Origin: Gottfriedia acidiceleris
Lineage (GTDB): Bacteria; Bacillota; Bacilli; Bacillales; Bacillaceae_G
DNA length: 64,000 nucleotides
Reading direction: 5' to 3'
NCBI RefSeq assembly: GCF_004138285.1
Contig: NZ_SCFN01000001.1
Location: forward strand, 248,001-312,000
Shown: in pieces, positions 44,285 to 55,440 of the stretch
How the letters are laid out: each line of letters opens with the position of its first letter
Position numbering within the stretch: position 1 is the stretch's first letter
Notes under the pieces: model-generated
Database searches by the model: none
The model's input: the letters and a program-made list of their open reading frames with translations, nothing else
What the model was told of the DNA's origin: nothing
Position numbers and translations under genes: made by a program

Positions 44285-45232
44285 ATGACAAATATTAACG
44301 ATATTGCAAGATTAGCAGGTGTATCCGTCTCTACTGTTTCTAGAGTACTTAATAATTATAAATATGTTGCTAGTGATAAACGAGAGGCTGTTCTTAAAGT
44401 CATTGAAGAAATGAACTACACACCTAATAAAAATGCAATTGATTTAATACGAGGAGAAACAAGGGCAATAGGTGTTATTCTTCCATATAACAACAATCCA
44501 GCATTTGATCAAATATTAAACGGTATACTGAACAAGGCATTAGAGAAAGATTTTTTGATAACGGTACTTCCTTCAAATTATAGTAAAGAAAAAGAAGTGG
44601 AGTATTTGCAAAAATTAAAAAGCAAGCTGTATGATGGCATCATTATCACTTCACGAGCAAATGATTGGGAAACAATTATTCCGTTTAGCGAATATGGTTC
44701 AATCGTTGCTTGTGAATATACACAACACAAGGAAATTGGCTGTTCCTATATGGACCGCTATTCTTCGTATCTAGATACCTTCCAACTATTAAAAAACAAA
44801 GGGCATGATGTGGTAGCCTTCACAACTGCTAGGCTAGAAAGCAATAGCACGAATCAAATGATTGATGCTTATACTGAAATATTTGGTGAACTTCAACCTG
44901 AATACCATCTATCAGAATGTCATTGCTTAGAAGACGGATATGAAGCAGCAAAGAAATTCCTGCATTTACAAAAAAAGCCAACCGCTATCTATGCAAATGG
45001 GGATGAAGTGGCTGGTGGAATGTATTTATACGCAAAGTCGCAACAATTGAAAATCCCTACTGATTTAGCAATCATTGGTCAAGAAAATCAACCAATTGGT
45101 ATCGGCATGGGAATTTCTACAGTGGATCACCAATTAACGAAAGTCGGTGAACAGGCTTGTAGCCTTGTAATAAAGAAATCTAGAGAAAAAGTAAAAATAT
45201 CTTATCGCATTGTGGAAAGAGATTCTATTTAA
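44285..45232 (+). CDS. LacI-family transcriptional regulator
   Basis: 315 residues with a strong GGAGGTG site. HTH INDIARLAGVSVSTVSRVLNNYKYV, hinge MNYTPNKNAIDLI, then a periplasmic-binding-like effector domain (AIGVILPYNNNP, LYDGIIITSR, AIIGQENQPIGIGMGISTV). The effector is likely a sugar or related compound. The only co-directional partner is the HAD phosphatase 47 bp downstream, so it may control that gene or distant ones. Confidence 0.88.
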   Translation: MTNINDIARLAGVSVSTVSRVLNNYKYVASDKREAVLKVIEEMNYTPNKNAIDLIRGETRAIGVILPYNNNPAFDQILNGILNKALEKDFLITVLPSNYSKEKEVEYLQKLKSKLYDGIIITSRANDWETIIPFSEYGSIVACEYTQHKEIGCSYMDRYSSYLDTFQLLKNKGHDVVAFTTARLESNSTNQMIDAYTEIFGELQPEYHLSECHCLEDGYEAAKKFLHLQKKPTAIYANGDEVAGGMYLYAKSQQLKIPTDLAIIGQENQPIGIGMGISTVDHQLTKVGEQACSLVIKKSREKVKISYRIVERDSI

Positions 45233-45279
45233 AGCATAATCAAAGATAAAAAAAATAGAGAAAAATGTGGGGAAAGAAA

Positions 45280-46050
45280 ATGAGTAAAAAATTTATTGTT
45301 TTTGACATTGATGGTACATTACTAACGACAGAAATGAAGTTTTTAGATAGTACGAAACAAGCTTTGGCTTCTCTTAAAGAAAATGGACATGAAATCGTAA
45401 TCGCGACAGGAAGAGACTACACTTCTGCAATATCCATTGTCGACGAACTCGAAATTGATACGTATGTTTTATGCAATGGGTCAGTAGGGTATGTCCTTCA
45501 TGAAATAGCTCATGAGGAAATATTTTCAAAAGAATCTATTATGAAACTAATTAAAATTGCGATGGAAAACAATGACCAGATTGTGTTCCAGACATTGAAA
45601 GGGGTAAAAAGACATTTTGAAGAACCAGGAGAGTCATTAACTAATGCCTATGAAAGTCTAGGATTGATTATCCCTGACTATGATGAAATGTATTGGAAAG
45701 AAAATTCCATTATTCAAGCTATGCTTTTTTGCAAGACTGAAGATCTTCACAAATATGATATCAACGAATTCCGATATGTGAGTTGGCACCAATTTGGCTC
45801 AGATGTCATCCCTAAAGAAGGTTCGAAAGCAAAAACTATATTGAAAATTGCTAAAGAAAACGGATTTAAGCAAGAAGATATCGTCTTTTTCGGAGATGGA
45901 ATGAATGACATAGAACTAATGGAACTTTCAGGAATTGGCGTTGCAATGGGAAATGCTGAAACTGCGGTTAAAGAGAAAGCCAATCTAATCACAGATAGTT
46001 GCAATGAACATGGAATTTATAATGCTCTTAAGAAAATGTTATTAATCTAA
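45280..46050 (+). CDS. HAD-superfamily phosphatase, Cof/YkrA-like
   Basis: About 256 residues from ATG 45280 (GGGGAAAG upstream; the ATG at 45265 lies before that site). HAD motifs: I, VFDIDGTLL; II, VIATGR; III, Lys in PKEGSKAKTI; IV, FFGDGMNDIELM. The C2-type cap between motifs II and III fits Cof-like sugar-phosphate or flavin-phosphate phosphatases. Cytosolic. Probably co-transcribed with the LacI gene. Confidence 0.87.
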   Translation: MSKKFIVFDIDGTLLTTEMKFLDSTKQALASLKENGHEIVIATGRDYTSAISIVDELEIDTYVLCNGSVGYVLHEIAHEEIFSKESIMKLIKIAMENNDQIVFQTLKGVKRHFEEPGESLTNAYESLGLIIPDYDEMYWKENSIIQAMLFCKTEDLHKYDINEFRYVSWHQFGSDVIPKEGSKAKTILKIAKENGFKQEDIVFFGDGMNDIELMELSGIGVAMGNAETAVKEKANLITDSCNEHGIYNALKKMLLI

Positions 46051-46204
46051 TACTTGAAAGAATTAAATCAACGTTGAAAATAGGGACCACTTTGTGAACT
46101 CGACTTTAATATTGATAATACTCAAATTTATAATGTCTTAATGTATGATAATTTTGGATAATCGAATAATAAGCTTCAGTTAGCTCTTTATCTGGAGGAC
46201 AAAT

Positions 46205-47201
46205 ATGAAGCGCACTTTTAAAGTAATTGGAATATGTTTACTTTTAATGATCATAGTTGGTATTGGATCGATATTTCTATCCCCAAGACCTGTAACGTGG
46301 ATTTTGAAAAAGTCTTTTGCCGGTGGTATGGAAGTAGAGGCAGCTAATTATGGTATAGCAAAACAAAAAACAACAATGGATACTGATATTGAGTATTCAT
46401 CAAAATATAAAAGCAGTACGTTTGATTTGATTAAATATAAAGGTGACTTGAAATATGTCCCCACCATTTTTTGGATACATGGTGGTGCTTTTGTAGCGGG
46501 AGATAAAAATGATGTTCGGAAATATGCTACATATATAGCGAGTCATGGGTATAATGTAGTGAATATAAATTACCCTTTATCTCCGAGTGTTGCTTATCCA
46601 ATACCTTTACAACAAATTGATCAAGCATACCGATTTGTCAAAAAAAAATGCTAGTAAATATGGACTGGATTTAAATAATATATATATAGCTGGAGATTCA
46701 GCTGGAGCTCAGCTTACGGCTCAATACGTCAGTATTCAAATGAATAAAAACTATTCAAATACAGCTAAATTAGGTCAAAGTATCGATCCAAATACAATTC
46801 GTGGTGCGATTCTTTTTTGTGGTCCTTATGATATGAAAGAAGTTCAGACACACGCTTCATCAAGGTTGAATAAATTTGTATTTAAGCGTGTTGGTTGGGC
46901 CTATTTTGGAAAATACAAGTGGGAAGATGAAAAGATGACAAAGGAATCATCCCTCTTAAGAAACGTACCAGAAAAATTTGTTTCAACATTTATAACTGAC
47001 GGAAATACAGGTTCCTTTGAATCACAAGGTAAAAAATTTGCAACAATACTAGAAAAAAGAACAGGTGTTAAACAAGTCTTTTATAGTAAATCAGAAGGGA
47101 AATTAGGTCATGAATACCAGTTCCAGATGAATACGAAGGCTGCTCAAAATACATTTAATGAATTACTCAACTTCTTGAATGGTACGAAAGTTTCTCAATA
47201 A
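46205..47201 (+). pseudogene. Alpha/beta hydrolase, interrupted by one extra base in an A9 tract
   Basis: Two overlapping frames together make one about 332-residue hydrolase. Frame 1 (46205-46654) has an N-terminal membrane anchor (VIGICLLLMIIVGIGSIFL) and the oxyanion motif WIHGGAFVAGD. The nine A at 46640-46648 turn FVKKNASKYGL into FVKKKC followed by a stop. In the next frame the protein continues with IYIAGDSAGAQL (nucleophile Ser in GDSAG) up to LGHEYQF (probable His). Removing one A restores a full BD-FAE/lipase-like enzyme. It is either a sequencing indel, a phase-variable or slippage-expressed gene, or a young pseudogene. Confidence 0.75.
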
Positions 47202-47231
47202 ATAAGCGATGGAATTTATAAAGTTTAAAGT

Positions 47232-47268
47232 AAAAGAGATTTTAATTTTTTTAAGTCTCTTTTTTTTA
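47232..47268 (+). terminator. Terminator after the hydrolase
   Basis: AAAAGAGA...TTAA pairs with TTAA...TCTCTTTT, followed by a run of T. Confidence 0.7.
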
Positions 47269-47346
47269 TGTTCTGTGTATTTCTAGGATCATTATCAACT
47301 AGGAAGAACGAGGGGGTTGCTGCTTCCATTAAAATCACAAAGAAAA

Positions 47347-47374
47347 GCCTCATAAGTACTTATACTTATGAGGC
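47347..47374 (-). terminator. Terminator of the neutral protease gene
   Basis: GCCTCATAAGTA pairs perfectly with TACTTATGAGGC around CTTA; on the minus strand it is followed by TTTTCTTT. Confidence 0.8.
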
Positions 47375-47383
47375 AATGTAATT

Positions 47384-49102
<1,719 letters not shown>

Positions 49103-49471
49103 TCATCGTATCATCTAAAAAACTAGTTTATCAAACTACAAAATTCGGCAATTTTTGCATTTTGTGAAGAAAAAATAAGCAGAAATATCGAAGAAAAATA
49201 GATTTAGAATTTTTGAAATAGTTAAAAAGTATTAATTTTAGTTAAAAAATGGTAAATAAACAATCGAATTTTATTAAGAATATTTATGTTTTTGGTTAAT
49301 TTTAACTCAAATAACTGGAGATTAATGAGAGGAAAAGTAATGAATATATTATTTTAGTAAATCATTTATATCGTTTTAAAATAAGAGGTACGCACAAACT
49401 TCAGGAAATTTTAACTTCGACAAAGTCTTCAATGCAAAAGATATGAATTACAATGGGAGAAACTATGGAGT

Positions 49472-49509
49472 AAGAAAGGCAGGAGTGACCTAGAACCTGC
49501 CCTTTCTTA
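49472..49509 (-). terminator. Terminator of germination operon 2
   Basis: AAGAAAGGCAGG pairs with CCTGCCCTTTCTT (one bulge), just beyond the C-subunit stop. The 49061-49471 interval carries no intact gene; a 37-codon frame at 49380-49493 looks like a relic. Confidence 0.6.
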
Positions 49510-49551
49510 AATACTGTTCTTAATTCTTGGCCTACTTTTTTCTCTTAACCC

Positions 49552-50677
49552 TTACATTGATAATCCTTTATCGACAATTATTACTTTTGCTTTCACATGT
49601 ATTTTTGAGTTTTTAAAATCTTTGGGCCAGTTGGATTTTACCTTTTTCCAATGTTCATGTTGGTAAGAACTCGCTAAAATTCCTAAACCTAATGGATCGA
49701 TTTCGTTCGTTTGAAATTTATGGACTAAGCCATTTAGTTCCTTCTCTAAAGATGATTCGATTTCTTTTCTTAATAGGCCGACTGTTTTGTTATCTAATTT
49801 AATCGGTGATTGTGAAATCGTTACAGGGACTTTTAAAGAAATTTCAAAATCGAATTGGTTATGATTGAATTTACAGTCTACTTTTCTTTTAATATTTCTT
49901 ATAGAATAGCTAGATGTTTGAATGTTAAACAATTGGTTATTATCTTTTATTCCTTTTATAGAAGCTGTCAAACCTAATTGACCTTTTAATTTTCCTTGAA
50001 GCAGGCTAAATAACTGCGTTTCTTTTATAGAGAGTATTTGTTTAACGGAAAAATTTTTGTCTAATAAGACAATTCCGCTAACTTCAAGTTCTTCATTATT
50101 GATCGACATTTTAGGTAAATAGGGTGTCACTCCTTTTTCATATGTCATTAGATGAAACGTTCTAATCGATGTACGAAGCGTTACATTTCGAAAATCAGCT
50201 GTTTCTATTAGTTGCGGAATAAAAATTGATAATCTTGGTTTATCTTCTTCTTTTAGTTCGAGTAGCTCAGAAATATTGCCATCAAAAAAAAACAAGATCT
50301 GCATTTTGCCGTAGTTTCGGTTCTCGATATAAAAAATCTAAGAGAGACGCCCAGTTCTTTTGTTCAGCTAATTTACTACCGACTAATAAAGTTTGTAACT
50401 TTCCTGCAGTTGTAACACCGCTTAGCTTCGAATCAAATAAAGTACGAGCTTCTCGAATGGTTGAAGCATCAACCATACTTTGTTCATTTTTTTCTTTTGC
50501 CTCTTCACTGAAAACGGGACTAGACATGAAAACTTGGAGCTTTTTTTGTTTTGGATTATTTGTGTCAATTCCCAATACTAATCCCATTGTAATATCTTCA
50601 ATATTGATTGTTTTTTTACAGCCTGATAAAAGAATTATAATAAAAAAACTAATGGTAGCAATTTTTAAACTTTTCAT
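49552..50677 (-). pseudogene. Spore germination receptor subunit C, operon 2, frameshifted in a T9 tract
   Basis: Frame 1 (50677-50282) encodes the Ger(x)C N-terminus with lipobox LSGC and SPVFSEEAKEK, ending NADLVFF then TGA. Frame 2 (50304-49552) continues FFDGNISELLELKEEDKPRLSIFIPQLIETADFRNV to the normal C-terminus VDKGLSM. The break is a run of nine T on the coding strand (A9 at 50284-50292). Eight T would read V-F-F-D-G, exactly as in the intact paralogue (LIFVDG). Full length about 375 residues after repair. Possible slippage-expressed gene, young pseudogene or assembly error. Start overlaps the B stop. Confidence 0.82.
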
Positions 50678-51756
50678 CTTATCACCTTATTTCCAATTGA
50701 GCGAAACCAAATGAAAACTAATAAAATAAAAATGACGATTACGCCATACATAGTTAGAAATTGTATTTGTTGATCATTTTGCTTGAATGTTGGTATGAAA
50801 AAGCTTGTAAGAAATAGAAAAACACAGGAAAATCCGATAAATAAATAATCAACTCGTTTAAGCCGAAACATTTCTGCTAAATTTGTTACACCAATCCATA
50901 AGTACATAATCCATGTTTTAGAAATGACTATTAGAAACAATGAAAAAAGAATGAAATCTAACCTTTCAACATATTGGAATTCAATCACGCTTAAAATATC
51001 TAAAACTGGTTCAAAGATTACGCCGATTTCATCAGGACTATAAATAACAAAACAGATAATTGACACGTATACATAAACAAATGTTGTTAGACTATTTGCA
51101 ACTAAAACGCCTTTTAAAGCTTTTTCTTTTTGATCTAAATATGGATAAATAATAAAGATTATTTCAATTCCTAAAAAGGAACTAGTGGTAGTAGGAATGG
51201 CTTTAAAAATCGGTAACCATCCATCCTTTATTAAAGGTAAAATAAAATGAATATTACTTTGTTTTAATGTGAAGAGTAGCATAATTAACATAAAGATAAT
51301 GATTGGAAAAATAATTTCAATATACTTTCCAAGCACTTGAATACCACCTGTCACGAATTGATAAGTTGGAATTAAAAACAATACTAACAAAATAAAAAGG
51401 GAAGCATCAGGTAGAATGTAAGATTGAATAAATAAAATGGAACGTAATATAATTGCGAAGCCGGTTCCAAGACAGTAAAGGGTAAAGAACAGTGAAAAAA
51501 ATGTCCCAAGCACTTTGCCAAAGCAATGTGTAAAATACATGTTAAATGAACAAGAAGGATCTTTTTCCCTTAGTTTCACAATTGCAACACTAATTAGAAA
51601 AGAAAGTAATCCTCCAAACAAAAGAGAAACCCAACCACTCGTTCCAGCTTTATCTTCTAATATTCTTGGCAAAGAAATGACACCGATTCCAACTTGTACA
51701 CCAAATATTAATAATACAAATTGAACATATGTAATTTTAGGTGAAATTTGTCTCAT
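50674..51756 (-). CDS. Spore germination receptor subunit B (endospore germination permease), operon 2
   Basis: 360 residues, about ten helices, closely similar to the operon 1 B subunit (KITYVQFVLLIFGVQVGIGVISLPRIL versus KITQFQFILMIFGIQVGIGMLSLPREL). ATG start with AGAGGAAATGAT upstream, one base after the A gene stop. Its germinant specificity should differ from operon 1 where the helices diverge. Confidence 0.93.
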   Translation of the reverse strand: MRQISPKITYVQFVLLIFGVQVGIGVISLPRILEDKAGTSGWVSLLFGGLLSFLISVAIVKLREKDPSCSFNMYFTHCFGKVLGTFFSLFFTLYCLGTGFAIILRSILFIQSYILPDASLFILLVLFLIPTYQFVTGGIQVLGKYIEIIFPIIIFMLIMLLFTLKQSNIHFILPLIKDGWLPIFKAIPTTTSSFLGIEIIFIIYPYLDQKEKALKGVLVANSLTTFVYVYVSIICFVIYSPDEIGVIFEPVLDILSVIEFQYVERLDFILFSLFLIVISKTWIMYLWIGVTNLAEMFRLKRVDYLFIGFSCVFLFLTSFFIPTFKQNDQQIQFLTMYGVIVIFILLVFIWFRSIGNKVIR

Positions 51757-51757
51757 A

Positions 51758-53188
51758 TCATTTCCTCTTCTTTTGACTCGTTATATGATGATTCCAAAGA
51801 ATGGATAGAGCACTATTTTGATATTTTTGTTTTAATTTTTTTAAGTTTAAAGGAGAAAATGGCTGACTATAAGATTCATTATAGCTAGATAATTTTAAAC
51901 CGTGGGCAATGATAATCATAGTACTCGCAATAATTCCTATAATCCCGAAAATTGAAGCCATTATCATAATGGGAAATCGTAATATACGTAAACTTGAAGC
52001 CATGTCGTAATTTGGAATAATAAAAGAAGAAATGGCAGTTAGAGCTACGACAATTACCATAATGTTGCTTACGATACCAGCGGAAACTGCAGCTTGACCA
52101 ATAACAATCCCACCTACAACTCCTACGGTTGTACTAATTGGAGTTGGAAGGCGTATAGCTGCCTCCCTCAACATTTCAAGTGTTAACTCCATAATAACTG
52201 CTTCAACAAGCGGATCGAAGGGAACTTTTGCCCGTGATTCACCGATTGATATAATTAATTTTAATGGGACAACATCATAATTAAACGAGACAACAGAAAT
52301 ATATAACCCAGGTAAATACAGAGTAATGAATAGAGCGATTGTACGTAAAAATATATTAAAAAATGCGATGACAGGTCTTGTAGATGAGTCATCAATACTT
52401 TTAAAAAAAGAAACAAAAGATCCAGGCATAATAACGACTTCTGATGAACGGTCTAACAAAATTACAACTTTTCCTTTTTCAATAGACTGTGATGCAAGAT
52501 CAGGTCGTTCAGTTGTGACAATTTGTGGAAAGAGAGAAAAAGGGTATTTTTCCAAAATGTGAGCTAATTGATTAGCGTTGAGTAAAGAGTCAATCGTAAT
52601 AGCATTAAGCTTTGACTCGATCTCTTCAACTATCTCAGGTTTAGCAACACCTTCTAAGTAAGCTAGCGTTACATTGGTTTTATTTTCTTTTCCTATTTTA
52701 GTTTCTTTGAAAAGTAAATCTTTACTTTGAATATAGCGACGAAGTAAAGACAAATTGGCTTGTACCGTCTCGACAAATGAAATTCTTGAACCTTTGATTG
52801 AATTATCGATACTTGGTGGAGAATAGGCCCGCTTCGGATAATCTGCAACTGAGTAAAGAAATGCATTTGGTTCTCCGTCGATTAAACACACACATTTCCC
52901 TTCGAGGATTGATTGTTCTATATCCTCAATTTTCTTTGTTGCTGTTGTATGGTTATAAAGAAATTGAAATAATCCATCTTTATATTCGAGAATATTCGTC
53001 GTAAACTGATCTATTTTATCCTCATTTACTAAGCTATTAAAATATACGATGACACCTTTTTTCTCACTAAATAACACCTTTTTTATTACTAAATCTGAGG
53101 TTGGAAACAATGTAAGTAATAATTGAATATTCGAATCTAAGTCGCCTTCCTGATGAATAACGAATGATGGTTTTGATGTTTTATTCAA
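51758..53188 (-). CDS. Spore germination receptor subunit A (GerA/GerKA family), operon 2
   Basis: 476 residues from TTG 53188 with AGAGGTGAG upstream. It shares with operon 1 A the blocks PPSIDNSIKGSRISFVET, GKVVILLDRSSEVVIMPGSF, GESRAKVPFDPLVEA and LPTPISTTVGVVGGIVIGQAA. First gene of the A-B-C operon. The two operons face opposite directions 12.5 kb apart, consistent with an old duplication or separate acquisition. Confidence 0.93.
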   Translation of the reverse strand: MNKTSKPSFVIHQEGDLDSNIQLLLTLFPTSDLVIKKVLFSEKKGVIVYFNSLVNEDKIDQFTTNILEYKDGLFQFLYNHTTATKKIEDIEQSILEGKCVCLIDGEPNAFLYSVADYPKRAYSPPSIDNSIKGSRISFVETVQANLSLLRRYIQSKDLLFKETKIGKENKTNVTLAYLEGVAKPEIVEEIESKLNAITIDSLLNANQLAHILEKYPFSLFPQIVTTERPDLASQSIEKGKVVILLDRSSEVVIMPGSFVSFFKSIDDSSTRPVIAFFNIFLRTIALFITLYLPGLYISVVSFNYDVVPLKLIISIGESRAKVPFDPLVEAVIMELTLEMLREAAIRLPTPISTTVGVVGGIVIGQAAVSAGIVSNIMVIVVALTAISSFIIPNYDMASSLRILRFPIMIMASIFGIIGIIASTMIIIAHGLKLSSYNESYSQPFSPLNLKKLKQKYQNSALSILWNHHITSQKKRK

Positions 53189-53662
53189 TGTTTCTCACCT
53201 CTTTCCAATTTACATTTTTTACTAGTCTTAATGTGCACTTTATACGTGGATACTATTCTAATTTGGAAGTTTATAGTAATAAACCATAGCTATTTCAACA
53301 TATTGAAGCTAACATGGAGTGTTTATGAGGAAAAATAAGTAATTTTTAAAACAAAGTACATATTTTGTTCGTATTTCAAACTAATTACTGTTTAAAAAAA
53401 TAACAATCTAAAAAGAGAAGGCAGTAGTTTTGAAGGCTAAAAATAGATTGAATTTCGACAAAAATAGAATTTACAAGCTTACAATAAACTACAAACTTCA
53501 ATTAAATACTTTTGTTATAATCTTTTTAATTAGTTTCAGTTTATATATAAGTAATACAGGAAAGTACTATTACTAATTGTATTATTTAGATAATAAGTTG
53601 TAGTTTTGTGTATAAAACTTGCAGTTTAGTTGCAGTTAATTATAAGATGGAGGTAAGAGGTG
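53189..53662. other. Intergenic region, no gene seen
   Basis: AT-rich divergent region between germination operon 2 and the accessory pair. A possible TTGCAG/TATAAG promoter pair lies at 53619-53646, close to the next start codon. No ORF or convincing dyad. Confidence 0.4.
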
Positions 53663-54331
53663 ATGATTTTGTTTACTACATATGAAAAAAATAAATTTGT
53701 AGGGAAAAGTATCGAATCCTTAACCAATCATATTTTTTTGGACGATGAAGATAAGATTTTGTTTTTTAAAGTGCTGGTAAACTATTTGGATAAAAGAGAA
53801 GGAAACAAGCTGCAGTATAGTAAGCTTAGTGAACAAATTTTATCTGACTCAGAGTTGTTAAAAACTTATTACCGAGAAATATTAAATTTATTAGCAGATG
53901 TAGCTTCAAATCAAGATGAGTCCGTAAGTGAATATACTACAGGACAATTATCTACTTATTTTGGTGTAAGTATTACTACTATAAATAACTGGATTAATGA
54001 CGGACGATTTATTGGCTATAAGAGAAAAGAAACAAACGAACAAGCTAGGATAAAAGGAAATACTCTTTGGAAATCAAGGACTGGTAAAGTCTATCCAGTT
54101 CAAGAAATTGTGGATGAATGGGTAAAAGACAATCCAGAATCGAATAATATGGCCAATGATGAAAAAGTATTCTTGATAAACCAAAACGCAGCTTTTGAAA
54201 TTAAATATAAGGGTCCATATCGAGAAACATTAGGATCAAAGCCACTTTCAGAAATGACATCAATGGAAGAATCAGATGCTTCTGTTTGGAGGTATTTTAT
54301 AAAGAGGTTGCAAGATGAGTACGGGTTATAA
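53663..54331 (+). CDS. HTH-containing protein, possible antitoxin or regulator of a two-gene module
   Basis: About 222 residues from ATG 53663 (GGAGG nine bases upstream). N-terminal helical region (about 1-90), then an excisionase/MerR-like helix-turn-helix (YTTGQLSTYFGVSITTINNWINDGRFIGYKRK) and a C-terminal region ending YFIKRLQDEYGL. The next gene starts inside it (17-base overlap), meaning tight translational coupling. HTH plus small downstream protein is the classic layout of toxin-antitoxin loci. I do not recognise the N- or C-terminal parts. Confidence 0.6.
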   Translation: MILFTTYEKNKFVGKSIESLTNHIFLDDEDKILFFKVLVNYLDKREGNKLQYSKLSEQILSDSELLKTYYREILNLLADVASNQDESVSEYTTGQLSTYFGVSITTINNWINDGRFIGYKRKETNEQARIKGNTLWKSRTGKVYPVQEIVDEWVKDNPESNNMANDEKVFLINQNAAFEIKYKGPYRETLGSKPLSEMTSMEESDASVWRYFIKRLQDEYGL

Positions 54332-54734
54332 ACCGACTAGCTGGGCTCGTATCGAAAGAGATTATGATGATATTATTCTAGAAATAAGAGGTTCACTGAA
54401 CTCTGAACCTGGTTTTGTAGAAAAAGTAGTAATATTAGATGATTACTCTCGGTTAAAATGTCGTGAATTTATCAAATTAGGAATTATTGAATTTTTTCAA
54501 TATGATTATTATGATGCTAACGGAAATATTATTATCAAGTATCATTCTGAACCACACTATGATTCAAAATACCAAACTGAAACTGAGCCTTTTCGTATGC
54601 ACGTCAAAGTGAATGAAATGGATTTAGCCGCATCCAAAAGACTGCCACTACCAAAACAATTAAGAACAATTGATGATATTTTAATCAATATCGTTAATGG
54701 AAGGCATTTAAAATACGTTTTTATTAAGGAATAA
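54315..54734 (+). CDS. Small protein, possible TumE/DUF6516-like toxin
   Basis: 139 residues. The core reads LKCREFIKLGIIEFFQYDYYDANGNII then KYHSEPHYDSKYQTETEPFRMHV. An aromatic strand, a DxNGN turn, an R/K-Y-x(2)-x-PH segment and a later His resemble the TumE (DUF6516) toxin pattern as I remember it; this is inference from a pattern, not an alignment. It overlaps the HTH gene. Otherwise unrecognised. Confidence 0.45.
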   Translation: MSTGYKPTSWARIERDYDDIILEIRGSLNSEPGFVEKVVILDDYSRLKCREFIKLGIIEFFQYDYYDANGNIIIKYHSEPHYDSKYQTETEPFRMHVKVNEMDLAASKRLPLPKQLRTIDDILINIVNGRHLKYVFIKE

Positions 54735-54771
54735 AAAGATTTGTTTGAAAAATAATATAGAGTTAAATTAA

Positions 54772-54800
54772 GTGATCATTCATACCGAGTATAAGATCAC
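54772..54800. other. Short inverted repeat
   Basis: GTGATC and GATCAC flank 17 bases between the toxin-like gene and the next small gene; weak terminator or operator. Confidence 0.25.
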
Positions 54801-54849
54801 CCTAAAATTACCAAAATAAATAGAAAAAGCTAGTAAAAGGGTGATTAAT

Positions 54850-55032
54850 TTGAGTATCGAATTCCAAGTCGGAAAAGATTACGAAAATGGTTCAATTAAA
54901 GACGTTTTACACGATTTAGGTTTTCAAGAAGATGGTAGAGAATTTAAAAAAGACGGAAAGAGATTTAGGTATGAAGGCTGCGATAAATATCAAAGCTATA
55001 TCTTTTCTGTGACGATGAATCAAATAAATTAA
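54850..55032 (+). CDS. Small hypothetical protein
   Basis: 60 residues from TTG 54850 (AAAGGGTGA upstream). Sequence is charged, with FQVGKDYENGSIKDVLHDLG and KDGKRFRYEGCDKYQSYIFSV, suggesting a small beta-rich soluble fold. It has its own terminator. No family recognised; the neighbouring accessory genes suggest mobile-element or defence-island baggage. Confidence 0.5.
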   Translation: MSIEFQVGKDYENGSIKDVLHDLGFQEDGREFKKDGKRFRYEGCDKYQSYIFSVTMNQIN

Positions 55033-55042
55033 AGTATTTTCC

Positions 55043-55075
55043 AAAGACCTATCCATATAGATAAGGTCTTTTGTT
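55043..55075 (+). terminator. Terminator after the small hypothetical gene
   Basis: AAAGACCTATC pairs with GATAAGGTCTTT, followed by TGTTTTG. Confidence 0.7.
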
Positions 55076-55176
55076 TTGTCCTAAAAATTTATGAAATTTA
55101 ATTTTAGTTTTAAGTAAAAAATACCGAAATTTATCTAATTAAAATAAGTAAGTATGTCTCAAGCGTAAATGATTAG

Positions 55177-55278
55177 GAACAGATAGAGTTAGCCAACACA
55201 ATCGGATATTCAGGTGCACTTCCTAAAGTAGTTGCTGTCGCGGCCTTTAGTGCATTGTACTTTACTTTTTTCTCATAG
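55177..55278 (+). pseudogene. Apparent C-terminal gene relic
   Basis: A 33-codon open stretch with no start codon encodes EQIELANTIGYSGALPKVVA and a hydrophobic tail before TAG. It is less AT-rich than the flanks and the composition looks like protein rather than random DNA. I cannot name the parent gene. Confidence 0.3.
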
Positions 55279-55354
55279 TACCAATGAATCTTGAAGGATC
55301 AAATAAATAAAACTTTAGAGGTATAATTAGTAAACATGCTAAATAGAATGATAC

Positions 55355-55402
55355 AAAGAACTAGTCCTAAGTAGGTTTTAATAATAGGACTAGTTCTTTT
55401 TA
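55355..55402 (+). terminator. Terminator-like hairpin in front of the 76-residue ORF
   Basis: AAAGAACTAGTCCTA pairs with TAGGACTAGTTCTTTT, ending in a T run, 40 bases before the next start. It may insulate that gene or act as an attenuator. Confidence 0.65.
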
Positions 55403-55440
55403 CTAAAAATCGTTGTTCTATACAAGTAGGAGGGGCAATT

